A DNA stretch of 64,000 nucleotides from Phocaeicola fibrisolvens. Its GTDB lineage: Bacteria > Bacteroidota > Bacteroidia > Bacteroidales > Bacteroidaceae. Numbering within the stretch: position 1 is the stretch's first letter; every line of letters begins with the position of its first letter. The notes under the pieces were generated by a model, which was not told the DNA's origin, did no database searches, and worked only from the letters and a program-made list of their open reading frames with translations. This document shows positions 56,015 to 64,000 of this stretch, piece by piece. The stretch spans positions 82,833 to 146,832 of the forward strand of contig NZ_JAOQJI010000005.1 in the NCBI RefSeq assembly GCF_025567125.1. Direction: 5' to 3'. Made by a program: the position numbers and the translations under genes.

Positions 56015-56264
56015 NNNNNNNNNNNNNNNNNNNNNNNNNNNNNNNNNNNNNNNNNNNNNNNNNNNNNNNNNNNNNNNNNNNNNNNNNNNNNNNNNNNNNN
56101 NNNNNNNNNNNNNNNNNNNNNNNNNNNNNNNNNNNNNNNNNNNNNNNNNNNNNNNNNNNNNNNNNNNNNNNNNNNNNNNNNNNNNNNNNNNNNNNNNNNN
56201 NNNNNNNNNNNNNNNNNNNNNNNNNNNNNNNNNNNNNNNNNNNNNNNNNNNNNNNNNNNNNNNN
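56015..56264. other. Assembly gap of 250 N
   Basis: The run of N lies inside the expressed tail-fibre gene. The true gap length is unknown. A gap is expected where alternative cassettes share sequence. Confidence 0.99.
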
Positions 56265-56371
56265 AGTTCAGTGAGAGATATATCATAAGCTGTGTTTATT
56301 CGTTAATCAGTGGCTATATGGAAGTATATAAAATTGAAGGAAATCCCAAACTTATTGATTGGTCATTTTAA
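56265..56371 (+). CDS. C-terminal fragment of a tail-fibre gene
   Basis: After the gap one frame reads FSERYIISCVYSLISGYMEV and YKIEGNPKLIDWSF to a stop at 56369-56371. The frame relation to the N-terminal part is not meaningful across the gap. It is the end of the fibre or of a second tail gene. Confidence 0.5.
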
Positions 56372-56433
56372 TGTGTCAATAGCTAATCTACTCATTAAAC
56401 CTACTAATGGTATTGATATGCCATCCTTCATTA

Positions 56434-56859
56434 CTATTTTTTCAATTTACATACTATCTGAATGGCAATTATCAAAATGGTTATAGCTATTATCATTATG
56501 ACCCAGCCACCGAAATCCATACGGAACTGCTGCCATTTTGTGAGTTCCTTTTCAACTAGATAGGGAACGTTAATACTGTCTGTTTTTGAAATGTACATTG
56601 TATCTCTTACTAATTTGTTACGATATAGATACTTATACTTCTCAATCAAGACGGTATCTCCCTTTTCCTTTACATATACGCTGTCAAGCATGTAGATGCT
56701 ATCACGCTGTAACTTGTTGATATAGATCGTATCAACCTTTATCGTTTCTACTGGAACATACTTAATCGTCCGGCAAGAGCAGAGAACAAGCAAGCACATG
56801 AAGGGAGCCAGCGTAATACACCGACTCACCTTGTCTATTATGTAATTATAGAGTTTCAT
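56434..56859 (-). CDS. Lipobox-containing membrane protein of the lysis module (spanin-like)
   Basis: The start at 56859 (ATGA overlap with the endolysin stop) gives 141 residues. Residues about 14-28 (CITLAPFMCLLVLCSC) form a signal with a lipobox-like LVLCSC, and a membrane helix at the C-terminus (WVIMIIAITILIIAIQIV) precedes KLKK. The middle is repetitive (DTIYINKLQRDSIYMLDSVY). An outer-membrane lipid anchor with a membrane helix would suit a one-gene spanin linking the two membranes at lysis. Confidence 0.65.
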   Translation of the reverse strand: MKLYNYIIDKVSRCITLAPFMCLLVLCSCRTIKYVPVETIKVDTIYINKLQRDSIYMLDSVYVKEKGDTVLIEKYKYLYRNKLVRDTMYISKTDSINVPYLVEKELTKWQQFRMDFGGWVIMIIAITILIIAIQIVCKLKK

Positions 56860-57254
56860 AACGCCTCCCATCCTGCTTCAATGTCTGACATCACAGCAGG
56901 TACACCGTTTTCCACCTGACTGATTGCTGCGGCAAAGGTGCACATGGTTGTCTTATCCTCCACATCTGGAACATAGGTTGTCGGTACCTGCATCTCCTTA
57001 CACACACGTGAGATATATCCTCCAGTGTTGTTCTCAGTTGATGGTGCCCATCTCTGGATGAAATCCGCTATAGTCTGGCAGCCATGCCGTCTTCGATAGT
57101 TCTGCAATGTGCGAATCAGTGCCCGGTATCCCCACTTCATATCCGAGAACTGGAAAAACTCCTTATCTTCCTGAACAGGTCTAAGACCCTTCCACTTATC
57201 CTTAGTTATCCGGATGTTCCCTGGATTATTATTACGTAAACCTCTTGGTATCAT
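56856..57254 (-). CDS. Endolysin (structural P5-like muralytic protein)
   Basis: The 132-residue protein begins IPRGLRNNNPGNIRITKDKW and continues with FFQFSDMKWGYRALIRTLQNY, the conserved pattern of short Bacteroidales muralytic proteins related to lytic glycosidases. No signal peptide; it would need the holin to reach the wall. The neighbour genes fit a holin-endolysin-spanin set on the minus strand. Confidence 0.82.
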   Translation of the reverse strand: MIPRGLRNNNPGNIRITKDKWKGLRPVQEDKEFFQFSDMKWGYRALIRTLQNYRRRHGCQTIADFIQRWAPSTENNTGGYISRVCKEMQVPTTYVPDVEDKTTMCTFAAAISQVENGVPAVMSDIEAGWEAL

Positions 57255-57691
57255 TTCTTTTCCTCCTTTATCTTCTTAATTATTTTCTGTGCCTCTTCTG
57301 GCGTGAGGCATTCTACAATTTTGGCAGCCATGTCGGCCACTTCCGCTGCATGGCTCTTTTTTCTGCGAAGGTTCTCCACTACAGAAAATCCTTCGATAAT
57401 CAGCACACCCAGTGTCCCGATTATCGCCCCGTAGGGAAGGTTGTACCATGGAAAGCACAAGCCAAGAATATCAATCAGAACAAAGAATAAAACCAGCCTG
57501 TAGTAGTCCACAATCTTTGTCCCTGTTTTTCGTAAAGGTCTACTGCATATCTTTTCCTTGTTGGCCCGTGCCGCGTCTATGCCAGTCCACATATCCAATA
57601 AGCAGGCAAATACGATAAGCACAAGGCAGGTGAAGATTATTGCCACACCTGACCGTAAATCCTGCGTAATAAATCCTACATACTTTTCCAT
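57251..57691 (-). CDS. Phage holin
   Basis: The 146-residue protein has three to four membrane helices (about 13-35, 60-78 and 85-105: GVAIIFTCLVLIVFACLLDM, LVLFFVLIDILGLCF) and the WTGIDAARANKEKICSRPLRKTG segment of holin_4-type proteins. The C-terminus is charged. It opens the inner membrane to release endolysin. It overlaps the endolysin gene by 4 bp. Confidence 0.85.
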   Translation of the reverse strand: MEKYVGFITQDLRSGVAIIFTCLVLIVFACLLDMWTGIDAARANKEKICSRPLRKTGTKIVDYYRLVLFFVLIDILGLCFPWYNLPYGAIIGTLGVLIIEGFSVVENLRRKKSHAAEVADMAAKIVECLTPEEAQKIIKKIKEEKK

Positions 57692-57783
57692 TATCTTACA
57701 TTTTTTCTTTCATACAATTAAGGTTTTGATATATTTATACTATATTTGTAAAGTCTCACTTGAGGCCTATATATTTTATGTGG

Positions 57784-57806
57784 GGGTGCAGAGGCACCCT
57801 TTTTTT
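57784..57806 (+). terminator. Intrinsic terminator, plus orientation
   Basis: GGGTGC (57784-57789) pairs with GCACCC (57794-57799), then seven T residues. It stops plus-strand transcripts, presumably read-through from the tail-fibre unit across the antisense lysis genes. Confidence 0.85.
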
Positions 57807-57811
57807 GTGCA

Positions 57812-58114
57812 TTATGATAACTGATTAAACCATACTCCAAGTGCAGCTGCTGCAAAAATTGTTATGCATCCAGCAACAGCAGCTAATACATCCATCCAGT
57901 CCGCTTTTTCATCCATGATGAGTTCTTTTATGACTGATAGGATAATAACGACTACGGTTCCTATAAGTACAGAACCAACCTTCTCGAGTGAATTTAAGTT
58001 GTCCTCTTGAAGAATCGTTACAATGGTTACCAATGCGCAAATCCACCCTCCTCCAATGAAATGCAATACCTTGTCATTCCCTACCTTTTTAATCAAATCA
58101 TCTAATTCCTTCAT
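57812..58114 (-). CDS. Small membrane protein of the lysis module (DUF2279/VanZ-like)
   Basis: The 100-residue protein has about three membrane helices and the pattern NDKVLHFIGGGWICALVTIV then VIKELIMDEKADWMDVLA, close to YfiM/VanZ-type small proteins. It lies upstream of the holin on the same strand. The role in lysis is inferred from neighbourhood only. Confidence 0.7.
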   Translation of the reverse strand: MKELDDLIKKVGNDKVLHFIGGGWICALVTIVTILQEDNLNSLEKVGSVLIGTVVVIILSVIKELIMDEKADWMDVLAAVAGCITIFAAAALGVWFNQLS

Positions 58115-58133
58115 ATAAAATAAGATTTAATAA

Positions 58134-58176
58134 AACAAAAAGCCCTCCGACAATGCTATACACATTATCTGAGGGC
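58134..58176 (-). terminator. Intrinsic terminator, minus orientation
   Basis: On the minus strand GCCCTC (58171-58176) pairs with GAGGGC (58142-58147), followed by TTTTTG and TTTTA. It would stop minus-strand transcription coming from the fibre region before the lysis genes. Confidence 0.72.
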
Positions 58177-58358
58177 AAACAAAAATATGAATTATATCAT
58201 CTAATGAATCTAATGATAAAAATCCTGGAAATTTGGGAAAGCATAATATACTATAAAACAAGAAGATATAAATACTCGATATTTTAAGCATGTACTATGA
58301 GCAACAATCAAAATTAACGTTTCAGCTCTCAATTCTTTTTATATAATAATTTCACCTG

Positions 58359-58419
58359 TCGGTAGAAAATGGGTAGAAACAAAAAACTAGTAGCCCAATT
58401 TCTACCTATTTTCTACCGA
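58359..58419. repeat. Long inverted repeat before the silent fibre cassette
   Basis: Two 21-nt arms (58359-58379 and 58399-58419) are complementary with one mismatch around a 19-nt spacer. Each arm contains two GGTAGAAA units, so the site has both direct and inverted symmetry. It is between the lysis genes and the fibre cassettes. 58177-58447 otherwise has no gene. Confidence 0.85.
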
Positions 58420-58531
58420 ATCTTGAATACTGCACGTAATTCCTTGAAATCATGAAACAACGCAAGTTCCGGCAGAACTTAGGACGGCCGGGCTTACCGT
58501 TAGCTTCCTGAATGAGTCCGGGGACACTGAG

Positions 58532-58602
58532 AAATGGGAGTTCGGCGGTGGTTCCTGGGCGATTGGTGGGTTTTCGCAGGTAGGAGCTAAGAAAATCGAT
58601 AA
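58532..58602. repeat. 71-bp inverted repeat, left copy (fibre recombination segment)
   Basis: These 71 bases are identical to the reverse complement of 63930-64000. Both encode WEFGGGSWAIGGFSQVGAKK in frame of their fibre cassettes. The match is cut by the window edge and may be longer. Confidence 0.97.
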
Positions 58603-59232
58603 GTTAGACAATGAAAAATTAAATAAAAATAATCCAGAACAGTCCGCAATCAAAGATAGTTCAGATACTTTCTATTTTGCAGACTCAAAGGGAAATGTTA
58701 TCGGGAAACTGGATAAGGATGGGTTCAAGGCGATAGAATATCTTCTGAAGGACGGTAAAAAGTTATCAGAAGTGTTGCTATCAAAAGCTGAGACTGATAA
58801 TGATTCCGAATCACGGCTGAAGGATAATTCTGACTCTTTTATCTTTTGTGATTCAAAAGGAAATGTAATTTGTCAGATATTAAGAGAAGGTGTTAAGTCT
58901 CATGATTTTATCCTGAAAAACGGGAAAAAATTATCAGAAATAGGTGTGGAGCTGGAGGGAAAAGTGAACAAAGAGGAAGGGAAAGGTCTTTCCTCAAATG
59001 ATTTTACGGATTCATATAAGAAAAAGATTGATGATATTCAGGCTGGTGGAGGTGGAGGGACTGACAATATAATTAACAGAATGGATGGTTTCTATTTCTG
59101 CGACGGAAGTGGAAATGTGATTCTTAAAATAACATCAGACGGAATATACAACAAGGACGGAACGCCATTGAAGAATGATGGGAATATCCCGACGAGCTGC
59201 ATATACGGGAAAAAACTGTACACTCTCTGTGA

Positions 59233-60079
59233 TTCGTTAGGAACAGCTAATATATGGCAGGAAGAGTTTGCAAAAATAACAGGTTGCATTTTTAACGGTA
59301 ATGAAAACTACAATCAAGGTAATGCGTTCAATTTGTCGGAGGGTGGCACACGGACGCTAGGAAATGACAGGAAATGCGGCCAGATGCGCGCCTTGAAACT
59401 TCTAGAACTGCATCCTGACGCTGATGTTATATTCTATGAAAACGTCAACGATACGTCTGCGAAGAGAGGTTCCATATCTGACGCACCCTTCATGCTTTCA
59501 CAGATGGTGGATTATGATGGAAATATATATGGGAGTAAAGAAGAAGCCCAGGAAGCACTATCTGACGTAATTGAAACGGTTGCGGAAAAGAAAGTGGGAA
59601 CAATGATACGGATTCCTTACACGTCTGAAAGCAAGGACGGATTTCTGCTTACCGTCAATGGAACTGCCGTATCGGACGGGAGCATCCAAATAACGATGGG
59701 AGGAAACAGTACAGGAATTGCTGTAACCACAAAGATGTCAATAAGTGACATTCTCAATGAGATATTGCGATGCGACTTTATTCAGTACGGATATGAGGAC
59801 GTAAAGAAAGGAGACAATTCCATTCTGTTTTCCAACGTAGGGAGCGGTGGCGAGGTAACCTTCAATGCAGGAGACACAGGGGTTTCCGCCACTCTGACAG
59901 GCGACTATTCCTCATCGTATGAAGCCTACTGCTTCATTTCACGTGACGTGAACCAGTGGAATACGGTTGGGAACTGGAAGAAATGGGATGAAATAACTTT
60001 GCAGAGTGCCGTAAAAGGAATATTGGAATTTCTGTCTACAAATTTCCCGAAGGCACAGATATACTATTTGCTCCTTCCT
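59233..60079 (+). repeat. 847-bp direct repeat, first copy
   Basis: The sequence recurs at 60081-60927 with only one difference noted (C versus T in the CCTTACACG / CCTTATACG segment). The copies are separated by one N and offset by 848, so they are out of frame with each other. Confidence 0.95.
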
Positions 60080-60080
60080 N

Positions 60081-60927
60081 TTCGTTAGGAACAGCTAATA
60101 TATGGCAGGAAGAGTTTGCAAAAATAACAGGTTGCATTTTTAACGGTAATGAAAACTACAATCAAGGTAATGCGTTCAATTTGTCGGAGGGTGGCACACG
60201 GACGCTAGGAAATGACAGGAAATGCGGCCAGATGCGCGCCTTGAAACTTCTAGAACTGCATCCTGACGCTGATGTTATATTCTATGAAAACGTCAACGAT
60301 ACGTCTGCGAAGAGAGGTTCCATATCTGACGCACCCTTCATGCTTTCACAGATGGTGGATTATGATGGAAATATATATGGGAGTAAAGAAGAAGCCCAGG
60401 AAGCACTATCTGACGTAATTGAAACGGTTGCGGAAAAGAAAGTGGGAACAATGATACGGATTCCTTATACGTCTGAAAGCAAGGACGGATTTCTGCTTAC
60501 CGTCAATGGAACTGCCGTATCGGACGGGAGCATCCAAATAACGATGGGAGGAAACAGTACAGGAATTGCTGTAACCACAAAGATGTCAATAAGTGACATT
60601 CTCAATGAGATATTGCGATGCGACTTTATTCAGTACGGATATGAGGACGTAAAGAAAGGAGACAATTCCATTCTGTTTTCCAACGTAGGGAGCGGTGGCG
60701 AGGTAACCTTCAATGCAGGAGACACAGGGGTTTCCGCCACTCTGACAGGCGACTATTCCTCATCGTATGAAGCCTACTGCTTCATTTCACGTGACGTGAA
60801 CCAGTGGAATACGGTTGGGAACTGGAAGAAATGGGATGAAATAACTTTGCAGAGTGCCGTAAAAGGAATATTGGAATTTCTGTCTACAAATTTCCCGAAG
60901 GCACAGATATACTATTTGCTCCTTCCT
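60081..60927 (+). repeat. 847-bp direct repeat, second copy
   Basis: Second copy of 59233-60079, starting right after the single N at 60080. Most simply explained by two contigs joined without merging their overlapping ends. Confidence 0.95.
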
Positions 60928-61197
60928 GACCTTTCTGTAGGGGATTCCACACCGAAGAGGGAGGACGGAACGATTGACATTGACAGTATTGCATCCCTGC
61001 CTTCATGGTCCGAACTGTATGACACGATGCAGGAGATTGCAAAGTACATGTGGATTCCTTCAATCAGGTTGGGGGAAAATTGCGGCATAAATCCCTACAA
61101 TGCGTCATCCGGAGGTTATTATCCTTATAATGGAGGCGTTCATCCCTATGAGATGGGTTATAAAAGATGGGGTGTACAGTTATCAAGAATTTTTTAA
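60081..61197 (+). CDS. Tail-fibre SGNH hydrolase domain, 3' part of cassette 1
   Basis: The frame begins after the N and runs to the stop at 61195-61197. It repeats the SGNH domain of the first copy and adds the true end: YYLLLPDLSVGDSTPKREDG, WIPSIRLGENCGINPYNA and GVHPYEMGYKRWGVQLSRIF with the block V His. SGNH hydrolases remove acyl groups; on a fibre this would act on surface polysaccharide. If the duplication is an artefact, cassette 1 is one protein of about 640 codons from 58448. Confidence 0.75.
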
Positions 61198-61214
61198 CTT
61201 TAAAACTTATAATC

Positions 61215-62114
61215 ATGATTTTTGTAGCAAAAAATGCTGACTTCTCAGCAAATTCAATTGGGAAAATTAATATAAATACGGAACTTTCATCTTTTACGAA
61301 AAACCTTCTAAAAAAGATGACCAGGTTCGATGAAAAGTCGGATGAAGCATTTGCTTTTGACATGTTCTATTCAAGCCTTGTTGACAAGGGACTGTGGGAC
61401 AAGATAGACAATCTTTATTTACCCGTAATGGCAAAAACAATCGACGAAACCTTCTGTGATGTTGCAGGGGATATGAATTATGACGTTATTGATTTTTCAG
61501 AATCAAACATCGAATTATCAGAACTTAATGGACTAAGACAAATTAACAAGTCTGGAGGTGGAATTAATGACAAAATACGTCCGACGCTGAATAAAAGCGT
61601 TAATTTCAATGACGTTAGTGCGTGCATGTACATTCTTGATAATTTTCAGGTAAAATGGGAGGAAGGATATACCTATGATGCAAAAAGAAACATCGGATTC
61701 TCGAACCAGTTAAGTTTCTTTGCACTGAATGTCGACGGAAGTGGGAAAATATATCCTTCAACAATGATTTCCGCCGGTGGACAATATCCATCCGTTACAG
61801 GTTCAAGCAATGCCCTTATTCCAGAAAAAGGGTTCATGGGATTTACTAGAAGAACTTCTGATAGTTATGACACAGAATATATTGTCGATAATACAGCCTA
61901 TGAATATGGAGAGAAAAAAGAAGGCGACGAAACAAATGTAACTAATATGCAGCTTTTTGCTGAGAATTTTATATCGGATAGAAAATCAGGTGATCAGTTA
62001 AAGACCATAATAGCTCCAAGTATAGGACTTTATATCATCACTAAGAACGCACTTACACGGGATGATATGCTTGACCTTGAAAATATCGTAGAAACATTTA
62101 TGTCGTCATTATAG
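61215..62114 (+). CDS. Protein following fibre cassette 1
   Basis: The ATG at 61215 gives 299 residues (MIFVAKNADFSANSIGKINI). The second half is strand-rich with SGGGINDKIRPTLNKSVNFN and YPSTMISAGGQYPSVTGSSN, resembling lectin or carbohydrate-binding proteins that accompany fibres. It is co-oriented with cassette 1 and ends at a bidirectional terminator, so it may be a partner specific to that fibre end. Confidence 0.65.
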   Translation: MIFVAKNADFSANSIGKININTELSSFTKNLLKKMTRFDEKSDEAFAFDMFYSSLVDKGLWDKIDNLYLPVMAKTIDETFCDVAGDMNYDVIDFSESNIELSELNGLRQINKSGGGINDKIRPTLNKSVNFNDVSACMYILDNFQVKWEEGYTYDAKRNIGFSNQLSFFALNVDGSGKIYPSTMISAGGQYPSVTGSSNALIPEKGFMGFTRRTSDSYDTEYIVDNTAYEYGEKKEGDETNVTNMQLFAENFISDRKSGDQLKTIIAPSIGLYIITKNALTRDDMLDLENIVETFMSSL

Positions 62115-62141
62115 GAATAGCCGGCAATTTGCCGGTTATTC
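62115..62141. terminator. Hairpin between the convergent fibre cassettes
   Basis: GAATAGCCGGC (62115-62125) and GCCGGTTATTC (62131-62141) pair over 11 positions with one G-T. It lies at the meeting point of the plus and minus cassettes and can act as terminator for both. Confidence 0.7.
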
Positions 62142-62146
62142 TTACA

Positions 62147-64000
62147 TCAGAGTTGTGAGAATATATATTGAGCTGTTCGTTTCCCAAGCAAGTCTGTCTG
62201 ATGTACACCATCTGTGTATAGTTCTTTCCACTTGTATTGCCTTCCTCCAGCGTTATTATATATGTCTATGTATTGACATCCAAACAAACTTGCAGCTTCT
62301 TGTATAACTTGATTCATCTTACCTTTAATATCATCTTGGAAGGTAGAGAATATATTAGTATCAACAGAGGTTGCAAGTATCTGCTTTTGCATTGACAAAC
62401 AGATTATTCTTGCTGTAGGATTGTCCGTTACTAACCTTTTAAGTATCCCTCTATATGCTGCTCTAAAAGTCACATCTGAAATTCCGGTTTCTGTCGAAAA
62501 ACCTACTATCGAATTTTGTTCTCCTTCATAAATTTCTTCGTCATCTTCTTCATTCCATAAATTATAATAGATATCGTTTTCTTTAAAAACTCCACCATTA
62601 GATTTCGCAGTCGATCTGACTCCGGCATAATCATTCTGACCTCCCCATAAAATTATAATGCCAGGGTTATAAAATACAACATCAAAGCATCTTTTGTAGA
62701 TTGAGTTTTCTGCAATAGGCATTATTTTAGTACCACCTACGGCAGTCGGATATGCTTTTCTGTATTTATTCTGCGATGAATCATACCAGAACCCATCATC
62801 TCCTTTCGTCAAAGTTTCATCGTTTGTGAGATATTTTGTACCACTACCCTTAACCTGTACGTATCCAACTCCTTGACCATTTTCATTGCTGTCCCAAGTC
62901 ATTTTTGTCAGCTTTATCAATTCTTGTTGCCATTTTGCAAGATAAACAAGGCTGTCTCCAACAGAACATAATTTTTCATTCTCATAAGGCATATATATCG
63001 TTGTAATTGTCGGTTTGTTTTTAATAAATGAAGGCTTACCTTCATTCGTCTCATCCCAATCTGACTGTTCTTGTTCGATGTCTTTTTCTATCTTTTCTGT
63101 ATAATACAATTCATATAAAAATTCATGATTACCATCATATAATGATAAACCTATGCTGTCCGTTTCTTCAGGTAATGTTATGTCTTCATCCCATTTGTTT
63201 GCCTGTTGCGATTCCACATAAGCAAATTTTTCCAAGGGATTTCCTTCCGCATCAAAAGCCCAACATGCCCCATACTGATTCCATGTCGTTCCTTTAAAAT
63301 GTATTTTATTACTTTTTACCTTAACTGGTCCAACGACCGCAAAGTTTTCTCCTACATTATTCAATAGATTACCAGTCGTTGGAGAAAATCTTTTATCTTG
63401 AACTGGCGCAGGATTCTCTAATTGTTCGAAAATAATACTATCATATATTGCTAAGTCACTCTTCGTTGCTACATTGGGCTTGTTCTTTATGTAGGACTGT
63501 TTCGCAGTATCAGTTTCACTCCAATCCGGATTTTCGATTATTGCATCACTTCTTGTATATCCGTATGGTATATAATTTTGTTCTAAATCATCTAGGTAAA
63601 TCCATGATTCATCTTTATATTTACTTAAAGAATAAGGCATTGTCGCCTTAAAAAAATAAGCATTTTCAGGTAAACTGTCAATTCTATTTCCTTCAACAGT
63701 GCTTATATAGATACCATATTTATCAAAAAAAGCAGTTTTGATATAAGCGTCAGAAACTTCATTAAGAACAGAAAATCTTATCACTTTATTACCATTTAGC
63801 AGAATCATCTCAGTAGTACTTCGGTTTTCCATGGATATTTCTTCACCGGAATTATTGAGAGAAAAGCCGTCATGCACAGAATTTTTATCAAGTTTGTTAT
63901 AGCTATATACTTTGGTTAAATAATTTAATTTATCGATTTTCTTAGCTCCTACCTGCGAAAACCCACCAATCGCCCAGGAACCACCGCCGAACTCCCATTT
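62147..64000 (-). CDS. Tail-fibre cassette 2 with SGNH hydrolase domain, 5' end outside window
   Basis: The frame is open to the right edge; the shared segment WEFGGGSWAIGGFSQVGAKK is at its N-terminal end in this window. Two WxExxxxxxSxIKNKP units (SETDTAKQSYIKNKP, DETNEGKPSFIKNKP) precede an SGNH hydrolase domain with CSVGDSLVYLAKW, IILWGGQNDY and YTDGVHQTDLLGK, i.e. blocks I, III and V. It differs from cassette 1 beyond the shared start, so inversion would exchange receptor-binding or polysaccharide-cleaving ends. Confidence 0.82.
   Translation of the reverse strand, partial: KWEFGGGSWAIGGFSQVGAKKIDKLNYLTKVYSYNKLDKNSVHDGFSLNNSGEEISMENRSTTEMILLNGNKVIRFSVLNEVSDAYIKTAFFDKYGIYISTVEGNRIDSLPENAYFFKATMPYSLSKYKDESWIYLDDLEQNYIPYGYTRSDAIIENPDWSETDTAKQSYIKNKPNVATKSDLAIYDSIIFEQLENPAPVQDKRFSPTTGNLLNNVGENFAVVGPVKVKSNKIHFKGTTWNQYGACWAFDAEGNPLEKFAYVESQQANKWDEDITLPEETDSIGLSLYDGNHEFLYELYYTEKIEKDIEQEQSDWDETNEGKPSFIKNKPTITTIYMPYENEKLCSVGDSLVYLAKWQQELIKLTKMTWDSNENGQGVGYVQVKGSGTKYLTNDETLTKGDDGFWYDSSQNKYRKAYPTAVGGTKIMPIAENSIYKRCFDVVFYNPGIIILWGGQNDYAGVRSTAKSNGGVFKENDIYYNLWNEEDDEEIYEGEQNSIVGFSTETGISDVTFRAAYRGILKRLVTDNPTARIICLSMQKQILATSVDTNIFSTFQDDIKGKMNQVIQEAASLFGCQYIDIYNNAGGRQYKWKELYTDGVHQTDLLGKRTAQYIFSQL
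63930..64000. repeat. 71-bp inverted repeat, right copy
   Basis: Reverse complement of 58532-58602, reaching the window edge. It forms the start of fibre cassette 2. Confidence 0.97.

Larger units (their letters stand above)
58448..60079 (+). pseudogene. Silent tail-fibre cassette 1 with SGNH hydrolase domain (no start codon)
   Basis: The frame is open from 58448 but the first in-frame start codons come far inside conserved sequence, so it is a 3' cassette lacking its own beginning. It starts with VPAELRTAGLTVSFLNESGD and EKWEFGGGSWAIGGFSQVG. Three repeats of about 45 residues follow (DTFYFADSKGNVIGKLDKDG, DSFIFCDSKGNVICQIL, DGFYFCDGSGNVILKI). An SGNH hydrolase domain begins with YTLCDSLG. 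It is cut by a single N at 60080. When moved next to the fibre N-terminus it would be expressed. Confidence 0.75.

Noticed and set aside
1..64000. CRISPR array, diversity-generating retroelement or insertion sequence
   Set aside because: No regularly spaced direct repeats, reverse transcriptase with template/variable repeats, or transposase frame with terminal inverted repeats was seen.

Overview
The window comes from a Bacteroidales genome (Bacteroides or Phocaeicola type). The host genes at the left end are typical of that order, several promoters fit the Bacteroides pattern TTTG - about 20 bp - TAnnTTTG, and many phage proteins belong to families common in gut Bacteroidales phages. About 6.3 kb of chromosome is followed by a tailed (siphovirus-like, HK97-fold) prophage that runs off the right edge. 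No integrase or transposase is visible.  Layout. 1-6247 host: partial aminopeptidase C, an aminopeptidase P, a patatin-like lipase, rny, zapA with a coiled-coil partner gene, queD and queE. 6248-13835, minus strand, AT-rich cargo left of the immunity region: a GHKL-ATPase/STAS-like/membrane protein operon closed by a terminator; an SLATT-type two-TM protein followed by two micropeptides with a shared proline-rich tail; a secreted protein; an uncharacterised two-gene cassette; an EEP nuclease with a small partner, bounded by a duplicated repressor 3' end; and the XRE repressor. 13836-13972 immunity control region with two operator-like palindromes and a consensus promoter. 13973-17199 early region with small genes and, the most unusual feature, three tRNA-like RNAs with intact acceptor, D and T arms but anticodon loops of 23-40 nt, plus a pseudoknot-capable RNA ending in a terminator. 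17291-23356 recombination: Rad52-like annealase, PD-(D/E)XK nuclease, SSB, NinB-like protein, HNH nuclease, an SF2 helicase with an intein in its Walker A motif (reading frame broken in an A8 tract), and RusA. 23372-36063 replication-associated, ParB-like, MazG, glycosyltransferase, C5-methyltransferase and assorted phage genes. 36067-56371 packaging, head and tail genes, with an ECF-type sigma factor among the tail genes. 56434-58114, minus strand, lysis genes. 58448-64000 tail-fibre cassettes ending in SGNH hydrolase domains, lying in opposite orientations and sharing a 71-bp perfect inverted repeat, which suggests an invertible host-range locus.  How it works together. The repressor should hold the rightward promoter silent. 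After derepression, early transcription would be passed on by a repeated promoter cassette (four copies, about 80 bp) placed before the Rad52, ParB, RarA-C-like and SH3-like genes. The cargo left of the repressor looks like prophage-borne defence or superinfection immunity. The sequence has a 250-N gap in the expressed fibre gene and a single-N join with an 847-bp out-of-frame duplication, so the fibre region is not reliably assembled.
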